The notes: generated from the letters alone by a model not told the origin. A DNA stretch of 19,072 nt from Ignavibacteriales bacterium UBA1304 (GCA_002307295.1 DBTY01000048.1:1-19072), one strand, 5' to 3'; positions 1-8,545 are shown, counted from the first letter of the stretch. A program made the numbers and translations.

Positions 1-53
1 ATCTGTTTTATTTTGGACAGCTGTGTTTCAATTAACTAATTTTGGCTCGATTC

Positions 54-82
54 TTGATTATTTACTGCGTTTAACATATATT
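54..82 (+). promoter_or_regulatory. Candidate promoter upstream of the nif3 operon
   Basis: TTGATT at 54-59 and TATATT at 77-82 are separated by 17 bases, a good sigma70-like arrangement. The start site would lie near 89, a few bases before the tiny ORF at 93. No other convincing promoter is visible between here and the Nif3 start at 207, so this may drive the operon through the hairpin at 174-203. Read from sequence only. Confidence 0.4.
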
Positions 83-92
83 GCATGTTACA

Positions 93-164
93 ATGAAAAA
101 CAAAAAGATAATATTAAAATTTTCAATTACCGCATTAAGTTTTAACACAAACTTCGGATTATAG
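93..164 (+). CDS. Possible 23-codon leader ORF or gene remnant
   Basis: ATG at 93 opens a 23-codon frame closed by TAG at 162-164. The product starts with a lysine-rich stretch (MKNKK) and then a hydrophobic segment, like the front of a signal peptide. There is no Shine-Dalgarno site, but the ORF sits just downstream of a promoter-like pair (54-82) and just upstream of a terminator hairpin. It could be a leader peptide, the stump of a truncated secreted-protein gene, or chance. No homology is recognised. Confidence 0.2.
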   Translation: MKNKKIILKFSITALSFNTNFGL

Positions 165-173
165 TTTTTTTTA

Positions 174-203
174 GGCGCTTCCAAAACAAGGAGCGCTTTT
201 TTT
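174..203 (+). terminator. Terminator-like hairpin overlapping the nif3 ribosome-binding site
   Basis: GCGCTTCC at 175-182 pairs with GGAGCGC at 190-196 (one bulged T), followed by seven T (197-203). This is a rho-independent terminator shape. The 3' arm contains AAGGAG (188-193), the only Shine-Dalgarno-like sequence for the gene starting at 207, so the same hairpin could also mask translation initiation. It may simply end an upstream transcript, or act as an attenuator. Confidence 0.6.
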
Positions 204-206
204 GAT

Positions 207-1322
207 ATGAATGGTTATGATATAGAAAAATTTTTAGATAACTGGGCCCCGAAAGAGATTTCATGGCAAAAAGATAACGTAGGACTGCAAATTGGCAATC
301 CTGGTAATGCAGTTAAAAATATCTTATTATGCCTGGAAGTTACCCAAAAGGTAATTGACGACGCCATAAAAAAGAAATGTAATTTTATTATTTCTCATCA
401 TCCCTTTTTATTTCAACCGATCAAAAAAATTGACCTTCACAAAGACAAGAACTCTCAACTAATCCGCCAGCTTTTAAATGCTGATATTACCCTTTATTCG
501 GCTCATACTAATCTCGATTTTACTAAAGACGGGGTGAGCTTTCAATTAGCTAAACGATTAGAATTACTTGACATCCGTTTTCTTCTTAACTCAAAAGATA
601 ATCAGGTAAAGCTTGTTGTTTTTGTCCCTGAAGACTCTATTTCAAAAGTTTCAGAAGCTGTTTTCTCCTCAGGCGGAGGAATAATAGGCGAGTATTCTCA
701 ATGCAGTTTCAGAACGCAGGGAACAGGAACTTTCAAAGGCTCTAAAAAGTCTAATCCAAAAGTAGGCAAAGCTCTTAACTTTACCGAAACCGGAGAAGTG
801 AAATTAGAGTTTCTGATAGATTCATGGAACGCAGGCAAAGCCGTAAAAAATATGTTAAGCGTTCATCCTTACGAAGAGCCCGCTTACGATATATATCCGC
901 TTAAAAACGGCTCTGTTAACTATGGCGAAGGCGCAATTGGCCGCCTTGCAAAACCAATGAGATTTAACGATTATTTAAGCTACGTAGCTGAAAAATTGAA
1001 GATAAAAAATTTCAGATACAACAAAGGGAAAAGCGGTTTAATACAGACTGTAGCGGTCTGCGGAGGCTCAGGCGGCGAGCTTATTGGCCAGGCCATAAAA
1101 CAAAACGCCGATTCTTTTGTTACCGCTGATTTGAAATATCATGCATTTGGCGGCGCTGAAAACATTATCAATCTTATTGACGCCGGTCATTACGAAACTG
1201 AAATAATTGTGCTGGATGAATTGAAGAAAAGATTAGAAAAAACTATAACAAGCTATAATCCCGAAATTAAAGTTCAAAAATTTAACGGAACAACGAACAC
1301 CATTTTTTTTTATAACAAATAA
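207..1322 (+). CDS. Nif3-like dinuclear metal centre protein (YqfO/YbgI family)
   Basis: The 371-aa product belongs to the Nif3/YbgI/YqfO family, often annotated GTP cyclohydrolase 1 type 2; the physiological reaction is unsettled, though a metal-dependent hydrolase role is likely. Metal ligands are visible: HHP at 64-66, H100 and D104 in AHTNLD, and H328/E331 in GHYETE near the C-terminus. The family's KDNVGLQIG stretch is at 22-30. Residues ~134-233 form the PII-like insert that distinguishes the long (~370 aa) YqfO type from the ~250-aa YbgI type; its HPYEEPAYD motif is typical. The ATG has AAGGAG 13 bases upstream, inside a terminator-like hairpin. The stop overlaps the Shine-Dalgarno site of the next gene, so the two are probably cotranscribed. 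Confidence 0.92.
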   Translation: MNGYDIEKFLDNWAPKEISWQKDNVGLQIGNPGNAVKNILLCLEVTQKVIDDAIKKKCNFIISHHPFLFQPIKKIDLHKDKNSQLIRQLLNADITLYSAHTNLDFTKDGVSFQLAKRLELLDIRFLLNSKDNQVKLVVFVPEDSISKVSEAVFSSGGGIIGEYSQCSFRTQGTGTFKGSKKSNPKVGKALNFTETGEVKLEFLIDSWNAGKAVKNMLSVHPYEEPAYDIYPLKNGSVNYGEGAIGRLAKPMRFNDYLSYVAEKLKIKNFRYNKGKSGLIQTVAVCGGSGGELIGQAIKQNADSFVTADLKYHAFGGAENIINLIDAGHYETEIIVLDELKKRLEKTITSYNPEIKVQKFNGTTNTIFFYNK

Positions 1323-1336
1323 GGAGCAAGAGTAAA

Positions 1337-2059
1337 TTGCTTGAAAGACTAAAAACTCTTTATGAACTGCAATTAGTTGACGATCAGTTGGATGAATTAG
1401 AAGAATTGCGCGGAGACCTTCCTTCCGCTGTTCAGGAATTGGAATCAAAGATCAATGCTATTAAATCCGACATTTCTCAGAAAGAGCAAGAACAAAAAGA
1501 AGCTCTTACTAAAAGAGAAGAAAACGAAACTGAATCCGAAAAGTTAAAATCGAACCAGAAAAAATTCAAATCTCAGTTATATTCTGTAAGAAACAACAAA
1601 GAATATGACGCGCTTACTAAAGAAATAGACCATAGTGATGAAATTGTAACAAGATTAGTAGCAGAAAACGACGCTTTGGCAGATCAAAGTAAAAAACTTT
1701 CAACCCAGATTGAAGATTTAAGCCCTCTTTTAGTTGATCTGGAAAAAGAATTAGAAGAAAAAAACGCCGATTTAGGCGAAATTATTAAAGCCAACGAAAA
1801 AGAAGAAGCCAAACTGCGCGAAGCAAGAGCTAAAATAGAAGTAAAAGCTAAAAAGCCAGACTTATCCGCTTATTTAAGAATCAGAAAAGCTAAAAAAGGC
1901 AAAGCTGTGGCTTCGCTTAAAAGATCGGCATGTTCAGGCTGCCATAATATTGTTCCCGCTCAGCGTCAGCTTGAGTTGAGAAGAAACAGTAAATTATTTT
2001 TCTGCGAATATTGCGGAAGAATATTGGTTTCATCAGAAATAGCCGAGTTCTTTGAGTAA
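1337..2059 (+). CDS. C4-type zinc-ribbon coiled-coil protein (zf-RING_7 / CT398-like)
   Basis: The 240-aa protein has a long charged coiled coil (about residues 5-175, rich in E, K and Q) and a C-terminal zinc ribbon with C199-x2-C202 and C223-x2-C226. This architecture is that of the CT398/CdsZ family (Pfam zf-RING_7), reported to bind sigma54 and type III secretion parts in some bacteria; the role here is unknown. The start is TTG, with AAGGAG 10 bases upstream overlapping the Nif3 stop; the opening MLERLKTLYELQ matches the family, which supports that start. Nif3 and this family are frequent neighbours. It is followed by the RNase P RNA gene on the same strand. Confidence 0.88.
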   Translation: MLERLKTLYELQLVDDQLDELEELRGDLPSAVQELESKINAIKSDISQKEQEQKEALTKREENETESEKLKSNQKKFKSQLYSVRNNKEYDALTKEIDHSDEIVTRLVAENDALADQSKKLSTQIEDLSPLLVDLEKELEEKNADLGEIIKANEKEEAKLREARAKIEVKAKKPDLSAYLRIRKAKKGKAVASLKRSACSGCHNIVPAQRQLELRRNSKLFFCEYCGRILVSSEIAEFFE

Positions 2060-2200
2060 AATTCAAAAAGCGTCAACTTTGATTTAATTATGCTTTTACG
2101 CGAATAACTTATTTACTATATTAATAGTAATTAGTTAAAAATTTTTTTAAACAAATATCGGCTCTTCCGGGGGTCGGTAAAAAAGAATAAAGCATAAACA

Positions 2201-2630
2201 TAAATCAAGTTGGGCAATTGCTATTAACTTTTGTGTGAAATAGAGGAAAGTCCGGGCTCCACAGAACAGGATGCCGGGTAACGCCCGGTTGCTATGCAGT
2301 TTACTGTATAGTACAGGAAAGCGCCACAGAAAATATACCGCCCGCCAATTTAGGCGGGTAAGGGTGAAATGGCAGGGTAAGAGCCTACCGCTTTGTTAGT
2401 AATAACAAGGGTCGCGTATGCGATTAATCTGTTTACAGATTAACAGGGTAAGCCCCATCCGGAGCAAGGTCAAATAGGAAAATTTTTCCCGGTTTTCCGG
2501 GAGCAGAGTTGTTCGCTTTGCTTAATTTTCGGGTAGACTGCTTGAGTTATTGAGTAATCAATAACCGAGATAAATAATTGCCGTCCCGATTTTATCGGGG
2601 TTACAAAACCCGGCTTACAGACTTGATTTA
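2201..2630 (+). ncRNA. rnpB: RNase P RNA, bacterial type A-like
   Basis: This is the catalytic RNA that trims tRNA 5' leaders. The universal core GAGGAAAGTCCGGGCTCC is at 2243-2260. GGAGCAAGGTCAAATAGG is at 2461-2478, and ACAAAACCCGGCTTACAG is near the 3' end. TAAATCAAGT (2201-2210) pairs perfectly with ACTTGATTTA (2621-2630) as helix P1, fixing the ends at about 430 nt. Other helices seen: a short P3 (2221-2225/2239-2243), P13 with a GTAA tetraloop, P15 (2478-2484/2524-2530) and P18 (2585-2599). The P8/P9, P14 and P15-P16 regions look unusual. I see no clear promoter in 2060-2200 and no T-tract terminator before recJ, 33 bases downstream. Confidence 0.95.
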
Positions 2631-2663
2631 GAGTTTATTGTTCTTTATCCAAGATTAATAATT

Positions 2664-4382
2664 ATGTTGAATAAACGATGGAAAATCAAAAAATTAAGTG
2701 ATGTTACATCTGTCAGCGATCTGTCCACTGCTCTTAATATTTCCGAAATCCTGGCTAAACTTCTTGTTTTTAGGGGTATCACTAATTTTGAAGAAGCCAA
2801 AAAATATTTTCGTCCTTCCATCGATGATCTGCATGACCCGTTCCTGATGGACGGGATGAATTTAGCGACCCAAAGAGTTTTTGAAGCTTTAACCGAAAAT
2901 CAATTAATTTATGTTTTTGGCGATTACGACGTCGACGGAACCTGTTCTACGGCGCTCCTATATCTCTTCTTAAAACAATTAGGCGCAAATGTTGAGTTTT
3001 ATATTCCGCAAAGGCTTGTTGAAGGTTACGGCATATCCAGAGCCGGAATTGATTTTGTTCATTCGCACCAGGCTTCTCTTTTAATTTCTGTTGATTGCGG
3101 CATTACTGCCGTTGAAGAAACAGATTACGCAAAATCCCTTGGGATAGACGTTATTATTTGCGATCATCATCAGCCTAAAGATAAAATCCCTGACGCTTAC
3201 GCAGTTCTTGATCCAATAAAACCTGGTTGTAATTATCCATATAAATTTTTATCTGGCGCAGGCGTAGCTTTTAAATTAACTCAGGGGCTTGCCCAACGCA
3301 TAGGGAAAAGAGACCTCCCTTTAGAATATCTTGATTTTGTTTCGTTAGCCGCTTCTGCTGATATTGTTGCTCTCACAGGCGAAAACAGAATTTTAGTTAG
3401 AGAGGGATTGAATGCCATAAACAAGAATCCGAGACCCGGAATTCTTGCTTTAATTAAAAGCTGTAATCTTGAGCCAGGCAATTTAACTTCCGGACAGGTA
3501 GTGTTTACATTGGCTCCCCGCATTAACGCGGTCGGTAGATTAGGCGACGCCCAAAGAGCCGTTGAGCTTCTTATTACAGAAAGCAAACAAACAGCTATGG
3601 AACTTGCAAAAGTATTGGAATCTGAAAATTACGAAAGAAGAAAAATTGATGAAACCACTTTGGACGCGGCGCTTTATAAAGTTGAGAACTCTTTAAACTT
3701 GGAAGAAGATACCGCAATTATACTTCACGAAGAAAATTGGCATCCCGGAGTAATAGGCATTGTAGCAAGCCGCCTTGTAGAAAAATATTATCGCCCAACA
3801 ATTATGCTAACAACAGTTGACGGCGTCGCTAAAGGCTCGGCAAGAAGCATTTCAAATTTTGATATATATGGCGCGCTAAAAAAATGCGAAGACGTGCTCA
3901 TCCATTTTGGAGGTCATAAAGCGGCGGCAGGTTTAGCCGTAGAGATAGATAAACTCGGCGAATTTAGAAGCAAATTTAATAAAATTGCAAAAGAATCAAT
4001 CTCCGCCATGGATCTGCTTCCTGAACTTGAGATTGACTCGGAGATTAATTTTTCAGAAATTACCCCCAAGTTTTTAAGAATTATTGAACAGTTTTCCCCA
4101 TTCGGGCCTAAAAATCTTAGACCTGTATTTGTAGCTGAAAATGTTGAAATTGTTAATTATCCGCGGTTAGTGGGCAATAACCATTTAATACTCGCTTTAA
4201 AGCAAAGCGGGTGCGACCGCGTTTTTGATTCTATAGGCTTTGGATTGGGAAATTATTATGAACTTATTACAAAAGCCAAAGCCCAGCTTGACATTGTATT
4301 TACTATTGATAAATCGTCAAGGGATGGAAAAGAATTCCCTCAGCTTAGGTTAAAAGATTTAAGAATAAAAGAAAACAATTAG
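2664..4382 (+). CDS. recJ: Single-stranded-DNA exonuclease RecJ
   Basis: The 572-aa product is the 5'-3' ssDNA exonuclease used in recombination and mismatch repair. DHH-phosphoesterase motifs are in order: GDYDVDG at 86-92 (metal-binding aspartates 87, 89, 91), SVDCG with D144, and CDHHQP with DHH at 167-169. SLAASADIVAL follows at about 230, then the DHHA1 motifs HPGVIGIVASRL from 360 and HFGGHKAAAGL from 414. The C-terminal ~120 residues correspond to the OB-fold domain. Length is normal for RecJ. The ATG lacks a clear Shine-Dalgarno site; it lies 33 bases after rnpB. The TAG stop overlaps the AGGAG site of the yebC gene 10 bases downstream, indicating one operon. Confidence 0.97.
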   Translation: MLNKRWKIKKLSDVTSVSDLSTALNISEILAKLLVFRGITNFEEAKKYFRPSIDDLHDPFLMDGMNLATQRVFEALTENQLIYVFGDYDVDGTCSTALLYLFLKQLGANVEFYIPQRLVEGYGISRAGIDFVHSHQASLLISVDCGITAVEETDYAKSLGIDVIICDHHQPKDKIPDAYAVLDPIKPGCNYPYKFLSGAGVAFKLTQGLAQRIGKRDLPLEYLDFVSLAASADIVALTGENRILVREGLNAINKNPRPGILALIKSCNLEPGNLTSGQVVFTLAPRINAVGRLGDAQRAVELLITESKQTAMELAKVLESENYERRKIDETTLDAALYKVENSLNLEEDTAIILHEENWHPGVIGIVASRLVEKYYRPTIMLTTVDGVAKGSARSISNFDIYGALKKCEDVLIHFGGHKAAAGLAVEIDKLGEFRSKFNKIAKESISAMDLLPELEIDSEINFSEITPKFLRIIEQFSPFGPKNLRPVFVAENVEIVNYPRLVGNNHLILALKQSGCDRVFDSIGFGLGNYYELITKAKAQLDIVFTIDKSSRDGKEFPQLRLKDLRIKENN

Positions 4383-4392
4383 GAGATAATTT

Positions 4393-5118
4393 ATGTCAGG
4401 CCACTCTAAATGGGCAACCATTAAAAGAAAAAAAGGCGCGTTAGACGCTAAGCGCGGTAAAATATTTACCAGACTTATTAAAGAATTAACAATCGCAGCC
4501 CGCCAGGGAGGCGGTGATCCAAGCGGCAATCCTCGGTTGAGGCTTGCAATCGATAATGCCAAATCGGCGAATATGCCAGCCGATAACATCGAAAGAGCTA
4601 TTAAAAAAGCTACCGGAGAACTTGAAGGCGTTAACTACGTTGAACTTATGTATGAAGGGTACGGACCAGGCGGCGTAGCAGTGCTTGTTGAAGTAGCTAC
4701 TGATAATAAAAACAGAACCGTGGCAGAAGTGCGTCACATTTTTAGTAAAAATGGAAGCGCAATGGGAGAAGCCGGTTCGGTAGCATGGATGTTTGATAGA
4801 AAAGGCGTTATCAGCATGCCTGCTCAGGGTAAAACTGAAGACGAACTCTTAGAAGTTATTTTAGACGCAGGCGCAGACGATCTTACTTCTGAAGAAGGAT
4901 ATTTCGAAATTAAAACTTCAATGGAATCTTTTGAATTAGTTAGAAAGACCATCTTAGAAAAAGGATTGACTATTGAAAACGCTTCGCTTCAATGGGTAGC
5001 TAAAAATCTTGTGCCTGTTACCGGCGAAGACGCTGAAAAAGTCGATAAACTTATCGAATCAATTGAAGATAACGACGACGTTCAAAATGTTTTCACTAAT
5101 GCCGACTTTGTCGACTAA
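4393..5118 (+). CDS. YebC/PmpR/TACO1 family protein
   Basis: The 241-aa protein starts MSGHSKWATIKRKKGALDAK, the hallmark N-terminus of the YebC family, and keeps the conserved GGGDPSGNPRLR and YEGYGPGGVA stretches. Members act as transcriptional regulators (PmpR) or as translation factors that relieve ribosome stalling (TACO1, YebC); sequence alone does not decide which. Length is normal (~240-250). AGGAG at 4381-4385 precedes the ATG. The gene lies between recJ and ruvC; yebC-ruvC-ruvA is a common bacterial gene order. Confidence 0.95.
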   Translation: MSGHSKWATIKRKKGALDAKRGKIFTRLIKELTIAARQGGGDPSGNPRLRLAIDNAKSANMPADNIERAIKKATGELEGVNYVELMYEGYGPGGVAVLVEVATDNKNRTVAEVRHIFSKNGSAMGEAGSVAWMFDRKGVISMPAQGKTEDELLEVILDAGADDLTSEEGYFEIKTSMESFELVRKTILEKGLTIENASLQWVAKNLVPVTGEDAEKVDKLIESIEDNDDVQNVFTNADFVD

Positions 5119-5129
5119 TAAATGCAGCA

Positions 5130-5669
5130 ATGATTATTTTAGGAGTTGATCCCGGAACAATTAATACGGGTTATGGCGTTGTAAAACAGCAGAATAACAA
5201 ACTCTCTTTAGTAGATTCCGGCATTATAAAAATTCCTACTAATTTATTGCTTGCTCAAAAGTTAGAATTAATTTATGACGGTTTAGACGCCGTCATAAAA
5301 AACAACAGACCCGATGAGTTTGCCATAGAATCAGCGTTCTATGGCAAAAATATTCAATCGGCAATGAAAATCAGTTACGCCCGCGGAGTATCTTTATTAG
5401 CGGCGGCGCATAATAAAGTGCCAACAAGCGAGTATTCTCCCCGGGAAGTAAAAAAAGCGGTAGTAGGAGCTGGAGGAGCTTCCAAAGAACAGGTTGGTTT
5501 TATGGTAAACACGCTCCTTAATCTCAAAAATACGAATATGAAATTTGACGAAAGCGACGCAATTGCAATTGCGTTGTGCCATAGTTTTAGGATTAAAACG
5601 CCGGTTTCCAAAAATAAAAGCTGGAAATCGTTTGTGGAAGCTTTTCCTGAACGGGTTGTTAATAATTAA
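5130..5669 (+). CDS. ruvC: Crossover junction endodeoxyribonuclease RuvC
   Basis: The 179-aa protein is the Holliday-junction resolvase. The RNase-H-like catalytic acids are all present: D7 in GVDPG, E67 in AIESAF, and D140/D143 in FDESDA. The conserved FYGKN at 70-74 follows the second acidic site. Length is slightly above the E. coli enzyme. The chosen ATG at 5130 gives the classic MIILGVDPGT start; the out-of-frame ATG at 5122 is not used. The gene starts 11 bases after yebC and ends 14 bases before ruvA. No ruvB is present in the window after ruvA. Confidence 0.96.
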   Translation: MIILGVDPGTINTGYGVVKQQNNKLSLVDSGIIKIPTNLLLAQKLELIYDGLDAVIKNNRPDEFAIESAFYGKNIQSAMKISYARGVSLLAAAHNKVPTSEYSPREVKKAVVGAGGASKEQVGFMVNTLLNLKNTNMKFDESDAIAIALCHSFRIKTPVSKNKSWKSFVEAFPERVVNN

Positions 5670-5683
5670 GAACTGTTATTATT

Positions 5684-6262
5684 ATGATTGGATACTTAAA
5701 AGGGCAGATAATTTCCGCCAAACCTACAAAAATCCTAATTGACGTTAACGGCGTCGGTTACCTTGTAAATATTTCATTAAGCACTTTTGATAAAATTTCG
5801 GGCAAAGAAACCGTTTCGCTTTTTATTTATACAAATGTAAGAGACGACGCGATTGTTTTGTTCGGTTTTTTTTCCGAAGCAGAAAAAGAGATGTTTGAAC
5901 TGCTTATCAGCGTAAACGGAATAGGCCCTAAAGTAGCGTTGAACATGCTTTCCAGCATTGAGTATACTGAACTTCGCAACGCTATCGCAACGTCGGATCT
6001 ACCGCGCATTACGGCGATACCGGGCATAGGTAAAAAATCGGCTGAAAGATTAGTCCTTGAACTAAAGGGAAAACTTGGGAACATAACAAATGGCGAATTA
6101 GGGTTTGCCGACCATGGAATTAAAAGCGAAGCAATTTCTGCTTTGAGCACTTTAGGCTATAATACAAAAATTGCCGAAAAGGTAGTAGGCGGCCTGCTAC
6201 AGCAATCCCCGGATTTATCATTGGAAGAAATTATTAAAAAAGCGCTCTCCGCTTTACTCTAA
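5684..6262 (+). CDS. ruvA: Holliday junction branch migration protein RuvA
   Basis: The 192-aa protein binds Holliday junctions as a tetramer and loads the RuvB helicase. An N-terminal OB domain (MIGYLKGQI... to ~62) is followed by tandem helix-hairpin-helix motifs, GIGPKVALNML and GIGKKSAERLVLELK. A linker leads to the C-terminal RuvB-binding domain (about residues 145-192, SEAISALSTLGY). Length is normal. No obvious Shine-Dalgarno site is seen. It forms the end of the recJ-yebC-ruvC-ruvA run; ruvB must lie elsewhere in the genome (inference). Confidence 0.96.
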   Translation: MIGYLKGQIISAKPTKILIDVNGVGYLVNISLSTFDKISGKETVSLFIYTNVRDDAIVLFGFFSEAEKEMFELLISVNGIGPKVALNMLSSIEYTELRNAIATSDLPRITAIPGIGKKSAERLVLELKGKLGNITNGELGFADHGIKSEAISALSTLGYNTKIAEKVVGGLLQQSPDLSLEEIIKKALSALL

Positions 6263-6355
6263 TATAAAATGAATTTTACTCCCGTTGTTTTTTTAGCGCG
6301 GGTTAATTATGTCTTATAATAAATTATATAATAGAAAAATTAAATTGGTTACAAT

Positions 6356-8545
6356 ATGAATATATCAGCAGCTATTTCGGCGGAATTGAATATCAAAATC
6401 GCCCAGGTAGACGAAGTTATTACGCTCCTTAAAGAAGGAGCCACTATCCCCTTTATTGCCCGTTATCGTAAGGAACGAACCGGCGGCTTAGACGAAGATT
6501 ATCTTAGAAATATTGAGGACAGAGTTAATTATTTAACTCTGCTTGAAGAACGAAAAGAAACTATCTTAAAAAGCATAGAAGAACAAGGCAAGCTTACCGA
6601 CGAGCTTAAAAATAAAATTACCGAGTGCGTTAAACTACAAGAGCTTGAAGATCTTTATCTGCCATATAAACCTAAAAGGAAAACCAGAGGAACTATGGCC
6701 AAGGCCAAAGGGCTTGAGCCGCTAGCTTTGTTTATCCTAGAGAATAATGAATTTGCAGGAACTCTTGAAGATGAGCTTGCAAAATATATCAATCCTGAAC
6801 TTGGCGTTAATACCATAGAAGAGGCTCTGCAAGGGGCTAAAGATATCATTGCAGAAATGATTAGCGAAGACGCCGAAGTTAGAAAATCAGTAAGGACCTA
6901 TTACTCTACTTCTTCTTTAGTTAAATCTGAAAAGACTAAAGAAAAAAGAACTACCGACCTTGAAAATGAAAAGCTAAAAGAAAAAGAAAGAAAAGACATT
7001 TACCAGATTTACGCCGATTTCCAGATCGACATTAAAAGTTTGAAACCGTATCAGCTGCTTGCCTTAAACCGCGGCGAGAAAGAGAAACAATTAAAAGTGT
7101 CTCTTGGCGTGGATGAAGTCGAAGCTTATAAAGTTATTAAAGGCACATTCTGGGGTACAAAAGGCTCTGTGTTTATGGAGATATTAGACGATACGATTGA
7201 AGATTCTTTTGGCAGACTTATCTCTCCTTCTATCGAAAGAGAAGCAAGAAGCATTCTTACAGAAGCGGCCGATCTGCACGCTATAGAAATATTTGCCGCT
7301 AATCTAAGGCAGTTATTGCTACAGCCGCCATTTGCCAATAGAATAATTATGGGTATCGATCCCGGCTTTTATTCCGGCTCTAAAGTGGCGGTTATTGACG
7401 CTACAGGCAAGTACTTAGACGGCTCTACAATTTATCCGCATCCGCCTCAGAATAAAACCGAAGAGGCTGGTAAAATTGTAACGGCTTTTATAAAAAAATA
7501 TAATGTAGAAGTTATTTCAATTGGCAACGGCACTGCCAGTAGAGAGACTGAATTTTTTATTGCAGAACTTATTAAAACAAATTCTTTATCATGCCAGTAT
7601 ACTATCGTTAGCGAAGCGGGCGCGTCAGTTTACTCAGCTTCCGAAGTAGCAAAAAAAGAATTCCCCGATCTTGAAGCCAGTCAACGCGGAAATATTTCGA
7701 TTGCAAGACGTTTGTTAGACCCGCTTGCAGAGCTTGTAAAGATTGATCCAAAATCAATCGGCGTCGGTTTATACCAGCATGACGTAGACCAGAAAATGCT
7801 CTCGGCTAAATTGGATAACGTTGTAGAAAGCTGCGTTAACTATGTTGGTGTCGATCTTAATACGGCATCTACTTCATTATTATCGCACGTTTCAGGACTT
7901 AACAAGCGCACAGCCGATAACATTGTTAAACACCGCGAAACTAACGGCCGCTTTAATAACAGACAGGAACTGCTAAGCGTAAAAGGAATGGGAGAAAAAG
8001 CGTTTGAACAATCGGCGGGATTCCTTAAAATCCGCAAAGGCGAAAATCCTTTTGACGATACTTTTATTCATCCCGAATCATACGCTGCAACTGAAAATCT
8101 TTTGGCAAAATATAAAATACCAAAAGAAAATATTAAAGAGTCCGGCGGCATTTTACAACTGATGGTTAATAAAACCGGGACAAAAAAAATTGCTGAAGAA
8201 ATTGGCGTCGGCGAACCTACGCTTATTGATATAATTGAGAATATAAAAAAACCGGGACGCGACCCCAGAGAGGAGCTGCAAAAGCCTATCCTGCGAAGCG
8301 ACGTTTTAAAAATGGAAGACTTGCAGGAAGGGATGCGCCTTAAAGGCACAGTCCGCAACGTAGTTGATTTTGGCGCGTTTGTAGATATAGGAGTTAAACA
8401 GGACGGTTTGCTGCACATATCGCACATTGCAAATAAGTTTGTTAAAAATCCGCTTGATGAAATTAACGTTGGCGATATTATTGACGTAAGAATTTTAGGC
8501 ATAGATATTCAACGCGGAAGAATTTCTCTAAGCATGAAAGATTAA
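6356..8545 (+). CDS. tex: Tex family S1 RNA-binding protein
   Basis: The 729-aa protein belongs to the Tex/Spt6 family of nucleic-acid-binding transcription accessory proteins. In order: the N-terminal Tex domain (ATIPFIARYRKE, LYLPYKPKRKTRG); a YqgF/RNase-H-like domain from residue ~332 (MGIDPGFYSGSKVAVID, TIYPHPP); a helix-hairpin-helix pair (~495-576, SVKGMGEKAFEQSAGFLKI); and a C-terminal S1 domain (~658-728, GTVRNVVDFGAFVDIG). Length and order are standard, with no truncation. The start is an ATG without a clear Shine-Dalgarno site, 93 bases after ruvA. A strong terminator follows at 8566. Confidence 0.95.
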   Translation: MNISAAISAELNIKIAQVDEVITLLKEGATIPFIARYRKERTGGLDEDYLRNIEDRVNYLTLLEERKETILKSIEEQGKLTDELKNKITECVKLQELEDLYLPYKPKRKTRGTMAKAKGLEPLALFILENNEFAGTLEDELAKYINPELGVNTIEEALQGAKDIIAEMISEDAEVRKSVRTYYSTSSLVKSEKTKEKRTTDLENEKLKEKERKDIYQIYADFQIDIKSLKPYQLLALNRGEKEKQLKVSLGVDEVEAYKVIKGTFWGTKGSVFMEILDDTIEDSFGRLISPSIEREARSILTEAADLHAIEIFAANLRQLLLQPPFANRIIMGIDPGFYSGSKVAVIDATGKYLDGSTIYPHPPQNKTEEAGKIVTAFIKKYNVEVISIGNGTASRETEFFIAELIKTNSLSCQYTIVSEAGASVYSASEVAKKEFPDLEASQRGNISIARRLLDPLAELVKIDPKSIGVGLYQHDVDQKMLSAKLDNVVESCVNYVGVDLNTASTSLLSHVSGLNKRTADNIVKHRETNGRFNNRQELLSVKGMGEKAFEQSAGFLKIRKGENPFDDTFIHPESYAATENLLAKYKIPKENIKESGGILQLMVNKTGTKKIAEEIGVGEPTLIDIIENIKKPGRDPREELQKPILRSDVLKMEDLQEGMRLKGTVRNVVDFGAFVDIGVKQDGLLHISHIANKFVKNPLDEINVGDIIDVRILGIDIQRGRISLSMKD

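Noticed and set aside
41..60. T-loop-like string GGCTCGATTCTTG suggesting a tRNA end
   Set aside because: No acceptor pairing, no anticodon arm and no CCA in the surrounding sequence.
5545..5742. + strand 65-codon ORF spanning the ruvC end and ruvA start
   Set aside because: Out of frame with both well-supported genes it overlaps.
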